64,000 bases of DNA from Onchidella celtica. Its lineage: Eukaryota; Mollusca; Gastropoda; Systellommatophora; Onchidiidae. Below are positions 31,742 through 41,851 of the stretch, piece by piece. Within the stretch, counting starts at the first letter, position 1, and every line of letters starts with the position of its first letter. The DNA lies in the NCBI GenBank assembly GCA_963931925.1, contig OZ007579.1, forward strand, positions 34,155,082 to 34,219,081, read 5' to 3'. The notes below the pieces were generated by a model, which saw nothing but the letters and a program-made list of their open reading frames with translations, made no database searches and had not been told where the DNA came from. The position numbers and the translations under genes are program-made.

Positions 31742-34700
31742 GCTAATGACTGCATTACCCTAAGCAGCCACGGACCTACGTTTTTGAGACCTGAAGCTTG
31801 AACTGTTATGGGGCCCCATCACAACCAGCGATAATAGGGCAACATGCAAAAATCACTTATTAAGACAAGTTCCTCCAGGGTCCCCATGATGGGATTAAAG
31901 AACCTGAAGCTTAAACTTCACTGGTTTCATAGTAGAAGCACCGCTGATTGTAAACCTGCCGATAGTTTTATACTTACAACGATCCACTTCTTGCCCTGTA
32001 ACTCAATCAGGGGCGGTTTGGCTGGTGTTGTATGGGCTTTCACACCGCTGGCAGGTTTGGGTCCACCGGGCTTGAAAGGTGCCGCACCCAAACGGAGGAG
32101 CGGGTTCTTGTGGGTCTTCATGTCATCAGATACCTTCTTCAGACCTGCCCAAACCAAAAGTGTTTCAATGTAATCAACTTTCATGCTCATCTCGTACTCT
32201 TCTCATACTAATACTTGTAAAGGGAAAAACAGAATAAAATCTTTATTAACTTGGGCCAAAATATAGGGGGGGGGGGGGGGGGGAGGACCTTCTGCTATAA
32301 TAATTTGTTCCCAAGGAACATCCACCACTACGAAGGGGGGGGGGGGGGAAACCTTCTGCTATAAACAATTTGTTCCCAAGGAACATCCACCACTACAAAG
32401 GGGGGGGGGGGGGAAGAGGACGACCGGGGGACCACGACAAATATATTTCATCACATTATTTAAAGTAACTGACTTTTATGTTCATCTCATACTTTTCTCA
32501 CACTAATATTTTCAAAGGGAAAGCATAAAATCTAAATTTTTGGCATAATATAGGGGAAGACCTTTTACTATGAAGTATTTGTTTTGAAGGAACATCCACT
32601 GTGGTGGAACAAATACCTGGTCACATTATTTCAAAGAAACTGAACTTCATATTTCCCTATGAGCAAGTAAATACTTCGACAAATTACTTAAAGTAACCGA
32701 CCTTCATATTCCCCTATGAGCAAGTAAATACTTCGTCACATTATTTCAAAGTAACTGACCTTCATATTCCTCTATGAGCAAGTAAATACTTCATCACATT
32801 ATTTCAAAGTAACTGACCTTCATGTTCTACTCATATGGTTCTCATACTAATACTTTCATAGAAAAGAAGCGCATAAAACCTTCATTTCTGGCAAAATATA
32901 GAAGGGTCCTTCTACAATGAAATATTTGTTTTGAAGGAACATCTGCTGTGGTGGAACATATACCTGGTTATATTTTATTTCAAAGCAACTGACCTCGATG
33001 TTCTACTCATACTCGCCTCATATAGACACTTTCAAACAGAAAAGCAGTATAAACTCTTCATTTTTGGGCAAAATACTGTGGGGGGAAGGGGGGGGGGAGG
33101 GGGGTATCTTCTACTTTGAAATATTTGTTTTGTGGGAACATCCACTATGGGGGAACAAATACTTCATCACAGAAAGTGACCTCCATATCCTACTCATACT
33201 CTTCTCATACAAACACTTTCAAAGAGAAATGCAGCCTTACACTATCAAATACTTATTGCTGGGTAATGTCTGTTACAGAACAAATACTTCATCATATTCA
33301 CGGGTAAATGACCTTCATGTTCTTCTCATGCAAATACTTTCAATGACACAAGCAATATGAGATGGATGAGACCTTGTCTCACATGCAAGATTGGAGATCA
33401 AAACGAACTGGGCCAAGAAGTAATAGCAATGAAACAAGAAGAACCCAAAAAAGAACTTTCTGGCCCATCTGTGGGTGCAGAGAGGTTGTGATTGTGCCTG
33501 ATTAATTTTGTTCATTTTTGTTCTATTCAATAGAAAGTACCCATACGATCCTAAAATAATTGTGTCAAAATGGTAATAATTCTGAACTTGGTTGGTGTTT
33601 GGGCAAAAAAGCAGGTTTTGACATCTTGTTTTGTTGGAGCCCCATATTCCTTTCGACACTGTGACTGTTTGGGGGATATGGCTTGGACCACCACCAGGCC
33701 ACAGGTGAGCTCCTGCTTTTAAAACATTACAATTTCGTTGGATCCTGCTTTGAGAGGAATCTGAACAAATGACCCCTCAGACCCGTATGAAGCATCCTAA
33801 CCACTGGGCCAATGCACAGTAATTGACTCACGATTCAGTCACACAAATAAATAACAGCTCAGGCAAAACAATGAATGTCCTATATAAAACGATGGGCGTC
33901 ACATTTTTCAGACACCCTAAAATATCACCAGGATGTTTAATTTCCATCCTCATAACTGCACACATTATCAACAAAAAGCTATAGAGAAACCACCAGGAAA
34001 TTACAGAAACTATCTTAAACTGCAACTGTTGTTATAACCTAACACAGAGAAGGCCAATTCCCACAATACTTCGCTACACTAATTCCCTTAGCCATTACAC
34101 ATAAAAGGCTGCACAAACTTCAACAGAATTGACTTTGAAATCTTATCCATTACCAAGTGACTAGAAGAACTCCTTTCTACCTGTTCAGTTTTTTTTTTTG
34201 GTGTTGTTCACCGATGAAAACTGACCTAAAATGCCTGCCTTGTAAAACTGCAGCCTGTCCCAAAAGCCATAGTGTTACCCTTCCTGCTACCATAATTTGA
34301 CGGATGTGCTGCAATCCAATCATCCAAGTGTGGGGCTCGAAGGCCTAAAGTAGCCATACTGATTAAACGTGTTGCAATTTTTAATGTGTTTGATTTTTGT
34401 TTTATTTGTTGAACTTTCTATGCTATTGATATGCTTTTTTTTCCCCTGAAGATGGTTATTATACAGAATGCTTGATTTGCCTTTCCCTTTCCTTTACGTT
34501 TTACTGTAACCGTTCTGTGTTATTTCTTACCTGAGGCTTTGTTACAAACAACTTTTGTTTTTTGCTATATTTTAATTTAGTTTCCCAAGACGCTTGACCC
34601 ACAAAAACCAAAAATCTGGCCAAATATATCCTGAAAAGTGAAAGAATGAAAAAACCCACCTAAATCTGATGTATATTCCTCCATGGTGGCCATAACACAT

Positions 34701-37700
34701 GTACATGTGCGACTCTATGAACTGACAAAGATATTCATGTGCGGGCTTCAAATGTTATGTTTCGGTATCACAATACATACAACATTATACACCACACATC
34801 ACGACAACCGCCTCTTGTGCCACAGCCTCATTAGTCAAGTGGCCCACTGAGAATCAAGTTGCAACTCGCGGCAACGAATTCTCCTGTCCGTGCTCACATA
34901 CTGACATTGCTCACTGCTAATGCCCTGCACAAACATGTCACCCAATCCGTCTCTAAGTGTGAATCTAAAATAAGTAATTCATCCATGCTGACATGAAGTA
35001 CTCGGGTTTCACTCTTAAAAACAAGGGGACCAATGATGTGACAGGCATTGGACTTGCTCTGCGAGAGTGCCCACTGGGATGACAGAAGGCTTTAGGCTGA
35101 CGGGGGAGATCCCTTTGTAAACGGTGACACGCGCCAGGTGGCATGCAAAACTCCCAACATCAAAGCGGCCGCGTCAACACTTCAGGCCACTTCAGGTCAG
35201 CGTTTAGCGAGTCAATTTTTGACCTGACATTGCAAATTTTGGACAAACATCCAGCATTTCCCTCTTGCGGCCCATCATGTGTTGTGGAAGACTGCCGCAC
35301 GGCCGATAAATCGGGTCTATCGTTTCATGCTAAAACTGCCGCCAGGCCAATATATCGACTGACATTATTCCAGCATGTATTGCACTCCTAATGTTATTAC
35401 TTCCTGTTGTCTTTATACCCGATAATCCATTATTCTGGTTGTCTAAAAGAAGGAAGGGCGTTTGGGCTGGGCAGCCAAGAGGTTATACTGGGGGTCCTCG
35501 CCTGATTCTTGTAAATCAAACTGAGATTGGCAATTGTATAAAACAAGAACAATTACAACAACAGTTGCATGGTAAGTCCTCCTGTCAATTTCTTCTTGCC
35601 TGGGATAACCTAACATTACAAGACTGTGCAATCACTGCAATGTACACGGCGTATCCGTGGGCAGCGTGGACAGATAAAGGCCAAATGAGTTTGACTTTCA
35701 CAGCGGGTCGACACTACGCGTCTCTCGCGGTTTTTTCGTTATCTTACTTTCAGTTTGTTTCCAGCCATTCAGACTCTTATAAATAAAGTCCAATAAAAAA
35801 AGTTAAACCAAGAATTTAACGGAAATAAAGTCTAATAAAAAAAAGTTAAACCAAGAATTTAACGGAAATAAAGTTTAACAAAAAAAGTTAAACCAAGAAT
35901 TTAACGGAAAAAGGCCCGTACTGTTTAGAATGTTTATCTGTATTATACTATGAATTTCATGATTAAAATCTGGTGGGGATCAATTGGTAGATTTCTGCCT
36001 CCTTCAGAAACGGACAAGACGCTCTGCGGGTCCACGTCGGAAAATATTTCTTTCCTGAATCCGCGGGCATTTATAATGTCTTCCTCGGATATACACAAAA
36101 TCCATAGTAAAAGTCTATCAGTTAGTTGGCAGCCACACGCTATATATTCGGTGGTAGACACCCCCCCCCCCCCACCTTAGGAAATGCTTCACGTGAGGTG
36201 GATATGACCCAGAGAGAATCTACTGAGGACAATTTCATCTCTCCGATTTTGCTGAGAGGCATTTAGCCCACACTGTCCAAGTTGATCTTGGAGAGCATGC
36301 AGTTTGTTCATCACATTTTTCCTGCCAACTTGTGAAACAGGAGACAAAACCAGAAATACAACCAAAGGGGGAAAATGCCGAAGGAACGACACAAAATTAG
36401 AAACAAGGTGACCGACTCAGGACTTTCAAGGACCGTTTTTGAATATCAGCACTTTTTCCAGGACTACCTGAATTTACTTGAGTGTCCCTGAATCCAGGAG
36501 AAAATCAGTGAAAGTAAGTGAAAGGCGTTGTGTGTACATGCAATAAAGCTGAAACGTTTAATTTGGATCGCTAACCCAAATCTAGTCAGAAATAGTACAG
36601 AACTACAAGAAACGGGTGAGCCAGCTAAACGTTACAGTTCGACAACACGATCAACGTACGACCGAACAAACCTGAGGGACAAACAGGACTGAACTGTGTG
36701 ATAGTATAATCCTGGCGCTTAACATGAGACCATGCAATAAACAACGATGCAAGTGTAATTGCACAACTGCACACTGGAAACTCTTTTTCGCCAAATATTT
36801 CAATTTTTTGTTGTTGTTTATTTACACCATAAAATTCTGAATTTAAAGTAACATACATTCCAACCAAAAAGGTTTTATCATCTTTTATTTCCTTTTTTGC
36901 AAACTTAGGTCCTTCGCACATGACTGTGCCAGCGCCAGATTTGTTGGAGAACCCAAGCCCCAGTGCGCATAAGCCTATTTAGATCCGACTGGTTGGATGG
37001 TGACGTCACCACCATGCGTTTCAATGAGACCCAGGGACCAGCCAACTAGTTGGATGTCACTGATACGCAATGTAGTGACGTCACCATCCAGCTACTCGAA
37101 TGACAAGGTTCTGTTTCCACTTTTTTGTGGCTGGACTGAGTGACATCTCAGGCCATCTAGCCATTGTGTGTCAAGGTATCAAGCGGATTCAGTGCCTAAT
37201 TTGGAAATATTATAAAACCCACAGAAAAACTGTGGGGTCGCAGCAAGGCTTAAAGCAAAGTCAAAAATAGGCAAAAAAGAAAGAGTTGTATGTTGCTTTC
37301 TACATGCAACTTTTTCTTTTTGCCTACGTTCGACTTTGCCTAATTTGTAAGTATTATTAAACAGAAAAAAGGTCGTATCTGTAAAAGCTATGAGCACACC
37401 AAACCTCAATCATCAATTTCTCAAAAGTTGATGGAAGGCGCTTAGAACCTTGACATTCTACGGGGACTTAATCAGCCAGTGCAGGCCTGGGCTAAAACCC
37501 TCGGGAGGGGAAGAAGATTGTGATTGAGAGAGGAGACTTTACTTTTAGTGATGTCCGTCCCTTTGTTGAGCTCAGCAAACAAGGCAGCCCTGGTAGCACT
37601 GTCATCGTCTCCTTTGCTGACCGATGGTGGGGGTGGGGGTGGTGGGCCCCCGGGTGGTGGTGGGGGAGGGGCACCACCAGCAGGAGGAGCAGCAGCAGTA

Positions 37701-37741
37701 GAGGCGGACCCACTGGTCTTGACAGATTTGGCATCGCCGCC
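26331..37741 (-). CDS. CAP1: Cyclase-associated protein (CAP), C-terminal 265 aa (6 exons, 5' partial)
   Basis: Actin-monomer recycling protein. CAP works with cofilin to sever and depolymerise filaments and recharges G-actin with ATP in the cytoplasm; in yeast it also binds adenylyl cyclase. Exons in transcript order: 37741-37543, 32144-31978, 30886-30763, 29010-28928, 27937-27794, 26411-26331 (798 nt, all phases compatible). Visible domains, numbered from the first visible residue: Gly/Ala/Pro-rich linker with a polyproline stretch, two P-runs of 6 and 7 (about 20-40; profilin/SH3 ligand type); WH2 motif [11 protein letters not shown]...LKKV (about 51-70); [10 protein letters not shown]; then the CARP beta-helix domain (about 112-265) with [15 protein letters not shown] and [11 protein letters not shown], ending in [16 protein letters not shown]. 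The N-terminal helical folded domain (about 200 residues in the family) is missing from the exons found. CAP1 is used as a family label; most invertebrates have a single CAP. The gene is tail to tail with TMEM241. Confidence 0.93.
26733..26795 (-). repeat. Fragment of repeat family D
   Basis: GTTTCTCCTGAAAAGTAGTC followed by AAAACCAGTGACTACAGTTT, the complement of the family D left end (see 11868). Confidence 0.5.
27794..27937 (-). CDS. CAP1: CAP exon: CARP core
   Basis: Acceptor TTTTTGCAG, donor GTAAGT, 48 codons in phase 0. Encodes [40 protein letters not shown] and VPKGGGDF, the most conserved part of CAP, which binds ADP-actin. Confidence 0.96.
27980..28330 (+). repeat. Dispersed repeat family G, copy 1 (possible retroelement 3' end)
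   Basis: Shares with 34285-34610 the ordered motifs GGATGTGCTGC..TCCAA, ATCCAAGT.TGG, TTTTATTTGTT, CCTGA.GAAGAT and CCTGAGGCTTTG. It lies in the CAP intron between 27937 and 28928. The CTGATGAAGATC...GATCGAAAGC core recalls motifs at the 3' ends of some non-LTR and Penelope-like elements; the class is not certain. Confidence 0.55.
28500..28860 (-). pseudogene. LINE ORF2 C-terminal fragment in a CAP intron
   Basis: Minus-strand reading gives [20 protein letters not shown] followed by [19 protein letters not shown]. It matches the [14 protein letters not shown] block near the end of many non-LTR retrotransposon polyproteins, then degrades into Lys/Arg-rich sequence ([19 protein letters not shown]). 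The frame breaks before the terminal zinc finger. It is different in detail from the copy at 14615-15604, so probably from another LINE lineage. Confidence 0.6.
28928..29010 (-). CDS. CAP1: CAP exon: CARP domain, middle
   Basis: Acceptor TTCAACAG, donor GTGAGT. The split Asp codon is followed by [20 protein letters not shown] and CQSMQAQ. It corresponds to DNCKKLGLVFDDVVG in vertebrate CAP1. Confidence 0.93.
29459..29600. repeat. Dispersed repeat family I, copy 1
   Basis: Ordered similarity to 35905-36075 and the right part to 63110-63260: AAGGCC.GTAC.GT, TATAATACATGAATTT, TAGATTT.., then a GCGG(A/G)TCCAC block. Confidence 0.5.
30763..30886 (-). CDS. CAP1: CAP exon: CARP domain, first part
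   Basis: Acceptor TTCATCAG, donor GTCAGT. Encodes [40 protein letters not shown] and L, then one base of an Asp codon. The TELKQ and QxKGKINSI motifs define the CARP beta-helix. Confidence 0.95.
30959..31198 (+). mobile_element. MITE family C, copy 3 (full length)
   Basis: Starts TCACTGCTCTATGATAATGG and ends CACTAGCGTAGAGCAGTGA, terminal inverted repeats. The interior matches 17167-17408. It lies in the CAP intron just upstream (in gene sense) of the 30763-30886 exon. Confidence 0.8.
31688..31741. repeat. (GAAA)n microsatellite
   Basis: GAAA repeats with one GAAG interruption, about 13 units. Confidence 0.9.
31978..32144 (-). CDS. CAP1: CAP exon: WH2 end and entry to the CARP domain
   Basis: Acceptor GGGCAG, donor GTAAGT. 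Encodes [20 protein letters not shown], a Pro/Lys-rich linker, then [23 protein letters not shown] and ELxGKKW are near-invariant CAP motifs. Confidence 0.95.
32170..33340. repeat. Higher-order minisatellite with G runs in a CAP intron
   Basis: About six diverged units of roughly 170 bp (starts near 32176, 32466, 32815, 32990, 33175 and 33305), built from the blocks TTCATGTTC.TCTCATA, CTTTCAAAGGGAAA, GGCAAAATATAGGGG and GAAATATTTGTTTTGAAGGA, then ACATCCACTGTGGTGGAACA. It contains an inner 58-bp array (32632-32830, about 3 copies) and an inner ~70-bp array (32262-32440) in which each unit carries a G run of 12-20. It abuts the exon ending at 32144. Confidence 0.75.
33640..33815 (-). mobile_element. 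tRNA-derived SINE head
   Basis: Read on the minus strand, it has a polymerase III A box (TGGCCCAGTGGTTAGGATGC, complement of 33792-33811) and a B box (GTTCAGATTCC, complement of 33756-33766), spaced as in a tRNA gene. There is no anticodon-loop pairing good enough for a functional tRNA. The body runs to about 33640 with no clear tail. Confidence 0.6.
34285..34610 (+). repeat. Dispersed repeat family G, copy 2
   Basis: Matches 27980-28330 in order and orientation (GGATGTGCTGCAATCCAATC, CCCTGAAGATGG and ACCTGAGGCTTTGTTAC), with clear divergence. Confidence 0.55.
34611..35239. other. CAP intron sequence, nothing recognised
   Basis: Non-coding sequence in the large CAP intron (32145-37542). No exon, RNA gene or mobile-element ends were recognised in it. 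Confidence 0.4.
35240..35385. repeat. Fragment related to the TTAA MITE at 12883
   Basis: Shares CGGCCGATAAATCGG and CAGGCCAATATATCG motifs and overall layout with 12883-13134 (CGGCCGATATATTGGCC). The termini have decayed. Confidence 0.45.
35782..35908. repeat. ~43-bp tandem repeat, 3 copies
   Basis: Units read AATAAAGTCYAATAAAAAAA then GTTAAACCAAGAATTTAACG. Each contains a small palindrome (GTTAAA...TTTAAC), so the array can form repeated hairpins. Confidence 0.85.
35905..36075. repeat. Dispersed repeat family I, copy 2
   Basis: AAAGGCCCGTACTGTTTAGA ... GCTCTGCGGGTCCACGTCGG; see 29459 and 63110. Confidence 0.5.
36987..37098. mobile_element. ~110-bp inverted-repeat element with paired CRE palindromes
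   Basis: Arms 36987-37018 and 37066-37098. Each arm contains GGTGACGTCACC or GTGACGTCACC, so the 8-bp CREB/ATF palindrome TGACGTCA occurs at 37001-37008 and 37076-37083. The element is followed directly by MITE family B copy 3. It lies in the CAP intron about 450 bp 3' of the WH2 exon in gene sense. Confidence 0.7.
37100..37457 (+). mobile_element. MITE family B, copy 3, interrupted by an insertion
   Basis: Starts ATGACAAGGTTCTGTTTCC and ends TTAGAACCTTGACATTC. The expected interior is split at GCCTAATTTG by a 144-bp insertion (next entry). Confidence 0.75.
37194..37347. mobile_element. 144-bp insertion with 10-bp target duplication and hairpin
   Basis: GCCTAATTTG occurs at 37194-37203 and again at 37338-37347, bracketing sequence absent from the other family B copies. 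The insert has two nested palindromes: CCCACAG...CTGTGGG (37219-37237) and a long hairpin in which GCAAAGTC...GGCAAAAAAGAAAGAGTTG pairs with the complementary arm ending GACTTTGC near 37339. It resembles the sequence near 55390-55440. Confidence 0.7.
37543..37741 (-). CDS. CAP1: CAP exon: polyproline linker and WH2
   Basis: Acceptor TTTTTCCAG, donor GTAAAG. Begins [20 protein letters not shown], carries two proline runs separated by GG, then [27 protein letters not shown] and a split Ser codon. The WH2 helix (LFAELNKG) is intact. This is the most 5' exon identified. Confidence 0.93.
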
Positions 37742-39359
37742 CTGGAAAAACAAGAAAAATAAAATGAAATAAACAACACGAAAAGCAAACTACACACCAA
37801 CACGTTTTTTTTTAACCTTTCTGAACCAATTTCCTTGGACTCACTGGCTTTCTGGGACTTTTCCCGTTACATTTTTAATACTGGCCTTTCCCCGTTCGAT
37901 CTTAACCTTCACTTTTATCTGATCTTACTTACAGGCATCTGAGAGCCGAAAGCTGGCCCAAAGAGATAACGAAAAAACCCGTGAGAGGCGCAAAGTGGCC
38001 GTTACCTTGCCATTAAACCCAAACTCAAACTTGTCTGGAATCAAACCAGAGGACCATTATTGTCAGCATTCTCCTCATATGCGTGGCACTGGACGCTAGG
38101 GCTAATGGCGCACACTGGATCAAGTCTGTCTTGTCGCGGTTTTAGTATGAGGAGATGTGGACTGGTGAGTTCAATGGGACATGGCACACAAGTGAAACAA
38201 GTCTGTCTGACTAGTGAGGACGACTCAAAACATTGTCTGGGCTCAGTTTGCGGATAGAAAGATCTTGCGCACACATGCAAAATAGACACTACAGTGCCAC
38301 AAGCCTTAGGGAGTAAACAACATGTAAACAAGATGGGCAGTGAGGCATGCACGAACATGGGACATTGAGGCATGAACATGGGGCATGTCTCAAATATTGA
38401 GAAGCTCCTGCCCCTCCCCCCCCCCCCCCGATTTTCTCTGACGAAACATTAATAATATAAAACAAAGACAAAAATTATAACAACAACAACAACAATAATG
38501 ACAACAGTATAAGAATTTAAATTCTTGGGACAAAGGAACAACACGTTAGCTTCAGAGGAAGAGAACCCCTGTCAAAGAATTGTTTCGGCCCTGGACTTCT
38601 GAATAAAAGGTACACCAATCATTTAATCATCCCATAAGAGAACGTGGTTCAACTTCTGAAAATCCCAGCGTATGACGGATGTAAAGCACAAACATTCCAG
38701 CTACAAATCCATTCCTAAAACAAAACCAACTCAAGATACTGGAGCATGATCTCCACTCAGAAAAAAACAAAGAAAAAAAGTTACAACAGAAAATAATATA
38801 TTCAAGTCAGAAATTAACGTTAACATTCTTGAATTTTCCGTCGCACTTGCATACCAAAAATAGCCGGATGAGGAGGGAGCACAAAACTCCACCCATCACC
38901 CCCCCCCCCTCCCCCCTTTCAAAGTTTTGTGTTTTCCACTTCGACACTTTTTTCACAGCACACAGTCAATGAGGTGTACACACTTTTACGATATACGACC
39001 GTCATAAACAATGGTTGCAAGAATGTGGCATCAGGGCAAAAACCCGCACACAATGCCCCGGGGACCCCACAGCTCACAAACCGTGTGCACTAAAATACTC
39101 ACGGAATGCTTGGCTGATGGTACAGGCAAGAAAGAGTGAATTGTATACAAGACTGAATAGTAGTACAGATTTTTGTTTAACAGTAGGGTTCAAAGACCGC
39201 AAGTGACAGGGTTTACTTACAGATGTTCCACACAAACTATATCATGATTTATGTCGGCTGGTTTCTTTGATTTCAAGTTCCGGTATATATAGTTCAGGTG
39301 AGTTGGCTTCTGGGCACCTGGGCGGGGAAGGGAGGGGGGATCTGTGGTACAAGTACATA
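37742..39359. other. Non-coding, 5' of the WH2 exon (CAP intron or beyond)
   Basis: No exon recognised on the minus strand for the CAP N-terminal domain, and none on the plus strand. C runs occur at about 38418-38429 and 38901-38909. Confidence 0.4.
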
Positions 39360-39720
39360 ACTAGATAGATAGACAGATAGACAGACTGACAGACTGACAG
39401 ACAGACACAGATAGATGGACGGGATGGGCGGAAGACAGACTGATAGATAGGGATGGATGGAAGGGATCGGTAGGTGCATGGACGGATGGACGGATTGGGT
39501 GGATGGACGGATGGATGGATGGATGATGAATGGAACAACGGGTGGATGGACGGATGGATGGATGATGAATGGAACAACGGGTGGATGGACGGATGGATGG
39601 ATGATGAATGGAACAACGGGTGGATGGATGGATGAATGCATGGATGGAACGACAGATGGAGGGAGGGATGGATGCTTGACAGAAAATAAGAGAAGTAGAG
39701 AGAAGGAGAGAGAAGGAGAG
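39360..39720. repeat. GATA/GACA/GATG array with a 39-bp minisatellite
   Basis: Begins with GATA and GACA tetramers, then GGATG-rich sequence. Three 39-bp units at 39500-39620 start GAACAACGGGTGGATGGACG. Because 39 is a multiple of 3, the frame repeats as [17 protein letters not shown] on the plus strand. No protein is inferred. Confidence 0.9.
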
Positions 39721-40900
39721 CTACGGAGAGAACGCACGTTGAAAGGGAAGAGAAAGATCCACTCTGGATAGCAGGAATTCCCCAAATAGTTTCCTAGCTG
39801 CGTGACAACTCGGCAGGGTCGGAGATGTGTGGGATAGGAAGGTGAGCATGAAATTGCCTGCTGATGTATCATGGCATACACAAACACTGGTAGTGTCAGC
39901 CGCAGCCAGCACAAGTCACATAAATCTTCTGTCATACATCAGTGGGCGTGGTGACTCGCTCTGCCACTCTCTGGGGATGTCTGAAAGCCGTCGTCTATTT
40001 CTCTTTTTGTCTCAAATTATATCTCTTTGAACACCCCCCCCCCCTCTCTCTCTCTCTCACTCACTCTCTGCTACCATCAGCGACCTTCTTTCCCGTCATT
40101 ATTCTACGCTGTCTCTTCTCTCTCTCCCCGAAGGTAAAGTAAAGACCACGGCAGACTAGGAACGACGCAAAACTCTGGCTTTCTGGAACTTTCTTCGGAA
40201 CACAATCATCCACCGCGCGGCCACAGCTGTGATTGTTGTGTCAATATGACCAAGCTCCTAAACGCACAAAGTTAATTTCAAAGACAGAGCCAAAGTCTCT
40301 CTAACGTCAGTTTTGACTCCCACTTAAAACTTCCTGTGAGTCCACTACCAAGATAGACTTACTCCAGTCCCATTGGTACGCCGGGCCTCGCTTTATGGTC
40401 TACAGCGCACACTAAAACCGTACAAAACAGATGTGACACAGTGCACCAGGGCCCCTATTATTAACACAGGCCCATCTTTACGGGTGCTGAGGAAGATAAT
40501 ATGTGAGTGTGCATGAGAAAACCCGGTAAAAGTCGGCAACATGACATTTTGAGTTCTGTACATGTAATAAAAGACAAGACATTTCTGATAAATTGAAGAC
40601 CAAGATCGGGCAAATGGTGGCGGTAGTAGTGGATACATTGTTTACATAGCGCCACTCGTTGTCGTGACAGTTTTGGCTCACATGTCTCCTTCATGTAACA
40701 GCTGATGAGTGTGCGGCGGCCCCAGACAAGCGCACGGCAGGGCGGATAAGCCTGGCAGGAATTTCTGTCATCGCGGAAGTGCTTTATCTAAATTGTCTTC
40801 CCCTGAGGCTAGGTATGAAGGGCGGCTGAATATCATAAGCGTGTCGCTGTTTACTCTTATTTTTTGTTGGTTTTATTGTTGTTACCCCCCTAAAACAAGA

Positions 40901-41272
40901 TTTTGAGAAAACGGCATTTAATCGTATTAGTGGCCATAGCTAAATGACCAAGTAATATTGGAGTGATTGCTGTTAGGAGACCGTAGTCTAATAAGAAAGC
41001 AGTTATAGAGATCATAGTGAGTAGTGTTCACTGCTCATCTACAGTTTACCCTGTAACATGCCACGGTCCCCTAGCAACAGCCTAGTCGGAAGTTTTTGGA
41101 TCTTGTTAGGAGGCCGTAGTCTAATTACAAAGCCGTTATAGAGATCATAGTGAGTAGTGTTCACTGCTCGTCTACAGTTTACCCTGTAACATTCCACGGT
41201 CCCCTAAACAACAGCCAAGTTGGAAGTTTGTGTCGGACCCATATTTTCACTTCAAAGCCGTTTTTCTCAAAA
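40901..41272. mobile_element. Family A foldback MITE with internal duplication
   Basis: Ends GATTTTGAGAAAACGGC and complementary GCCGTTTTTCTCAAAATC. Inside, a ~127-bp unit starting TTAGGAGACCGTAGTCTAAT (40974) and again TTAGGAGGCCGTAGTCTAAT (41105) is tandemly duplicated, each ending CCACGGTCCCCTA. The same ends occur on the arms of the foldback element at 13821-15740. Confidence 0.75.
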
Positions 41273-41413
41273 TCAGCTCTGCCGACTTATACCGGGTTTT
41301 CTCATGCACACTCACATATACGTGCAGCTTTCTTTTCCAAGTATGCACAAACTTTTCCTTGACTAACAGAATGTGCCCTTCGGACAAGAAACTGGCTCTA
41401 GCCGACCCCTTAA

Positions 41414-41640
41414 ACTGACAAGGTTCTATCTTCACTTTTTGGCTGAACTGAGTTACACACCACACACAACTTCTATAGGCCTTCTCCGTTGTGTGTCAAA
41501 GTATCTCGGGGATTCGGTGTGTAATTTATAAGTATTACTAAACAAAACAAAAAAGTCGCATCTCTAAAAGCTTTGAGCACAAGAAACTTCAATCACCAAT
41601 ATCTCTAAAGCTGATGGAAGGGAATTGGAACTTTGTCGTC
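41414..41640 (+). mobile_element. MITE family B, copy 4
   Basis: Starts CTGACAAGGTTCTATCTTC and ends ATTGGAACTTTGTCGTC. Uninterrupted interior with CCTTCTCCGTTGTGTGTCAA, matching 10861 on the opposite strand. Confidence 0.75.
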
Positions 41641-41783
41641 CAAAGAGCACGCAGTGTTACATGAACTGAGACATCAGGTAGCACCATGACACGGTAACTT
41701 TTTTCGCGATGGCAAATGCTAGTTCTGTCATAACGCACACGATTATGCTGAGAGACAGGGCAGGCAGCATGTTTATTGTTATT

Positions 41784-41851
41784 GGGGGGGGGGGGGGGGG
41801 GAGATGCAGTGCCAAAGAGTAACTCATTTTCCTTATTCCCCCCCCCCCCCC
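41784..41851. repeat. Facing G18 and C14 runs
   Basis: G homopolymer at 41784-41801 and C homopolymer at 41838-41851, separated by 36 bases. They can pair as a hairpin or form a G-quadruplex and an i-motif side by side. Confidence 0.9.

Noticed and set aside
33756..33811. Functional tRNA gene
   Set aside because: A and B boxes are present, but acceptor and anticodon stems do not pair well; better explained as a SINE head.
35391..35786. 131-codon plus-strand frame in the CAP intron
   Set aside because: No recognisable domain, no codon-use or splice evidence, and it lies within an intron beside decayed repeats.
39242..39935. Long open frames over the GATG/GACA array (Pro/Ser/His- or Trp/Met/Asp-rich)
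   Set aside because: They are translations of tandem repeats; the open state follows from unit length and composition, not from coding selection.
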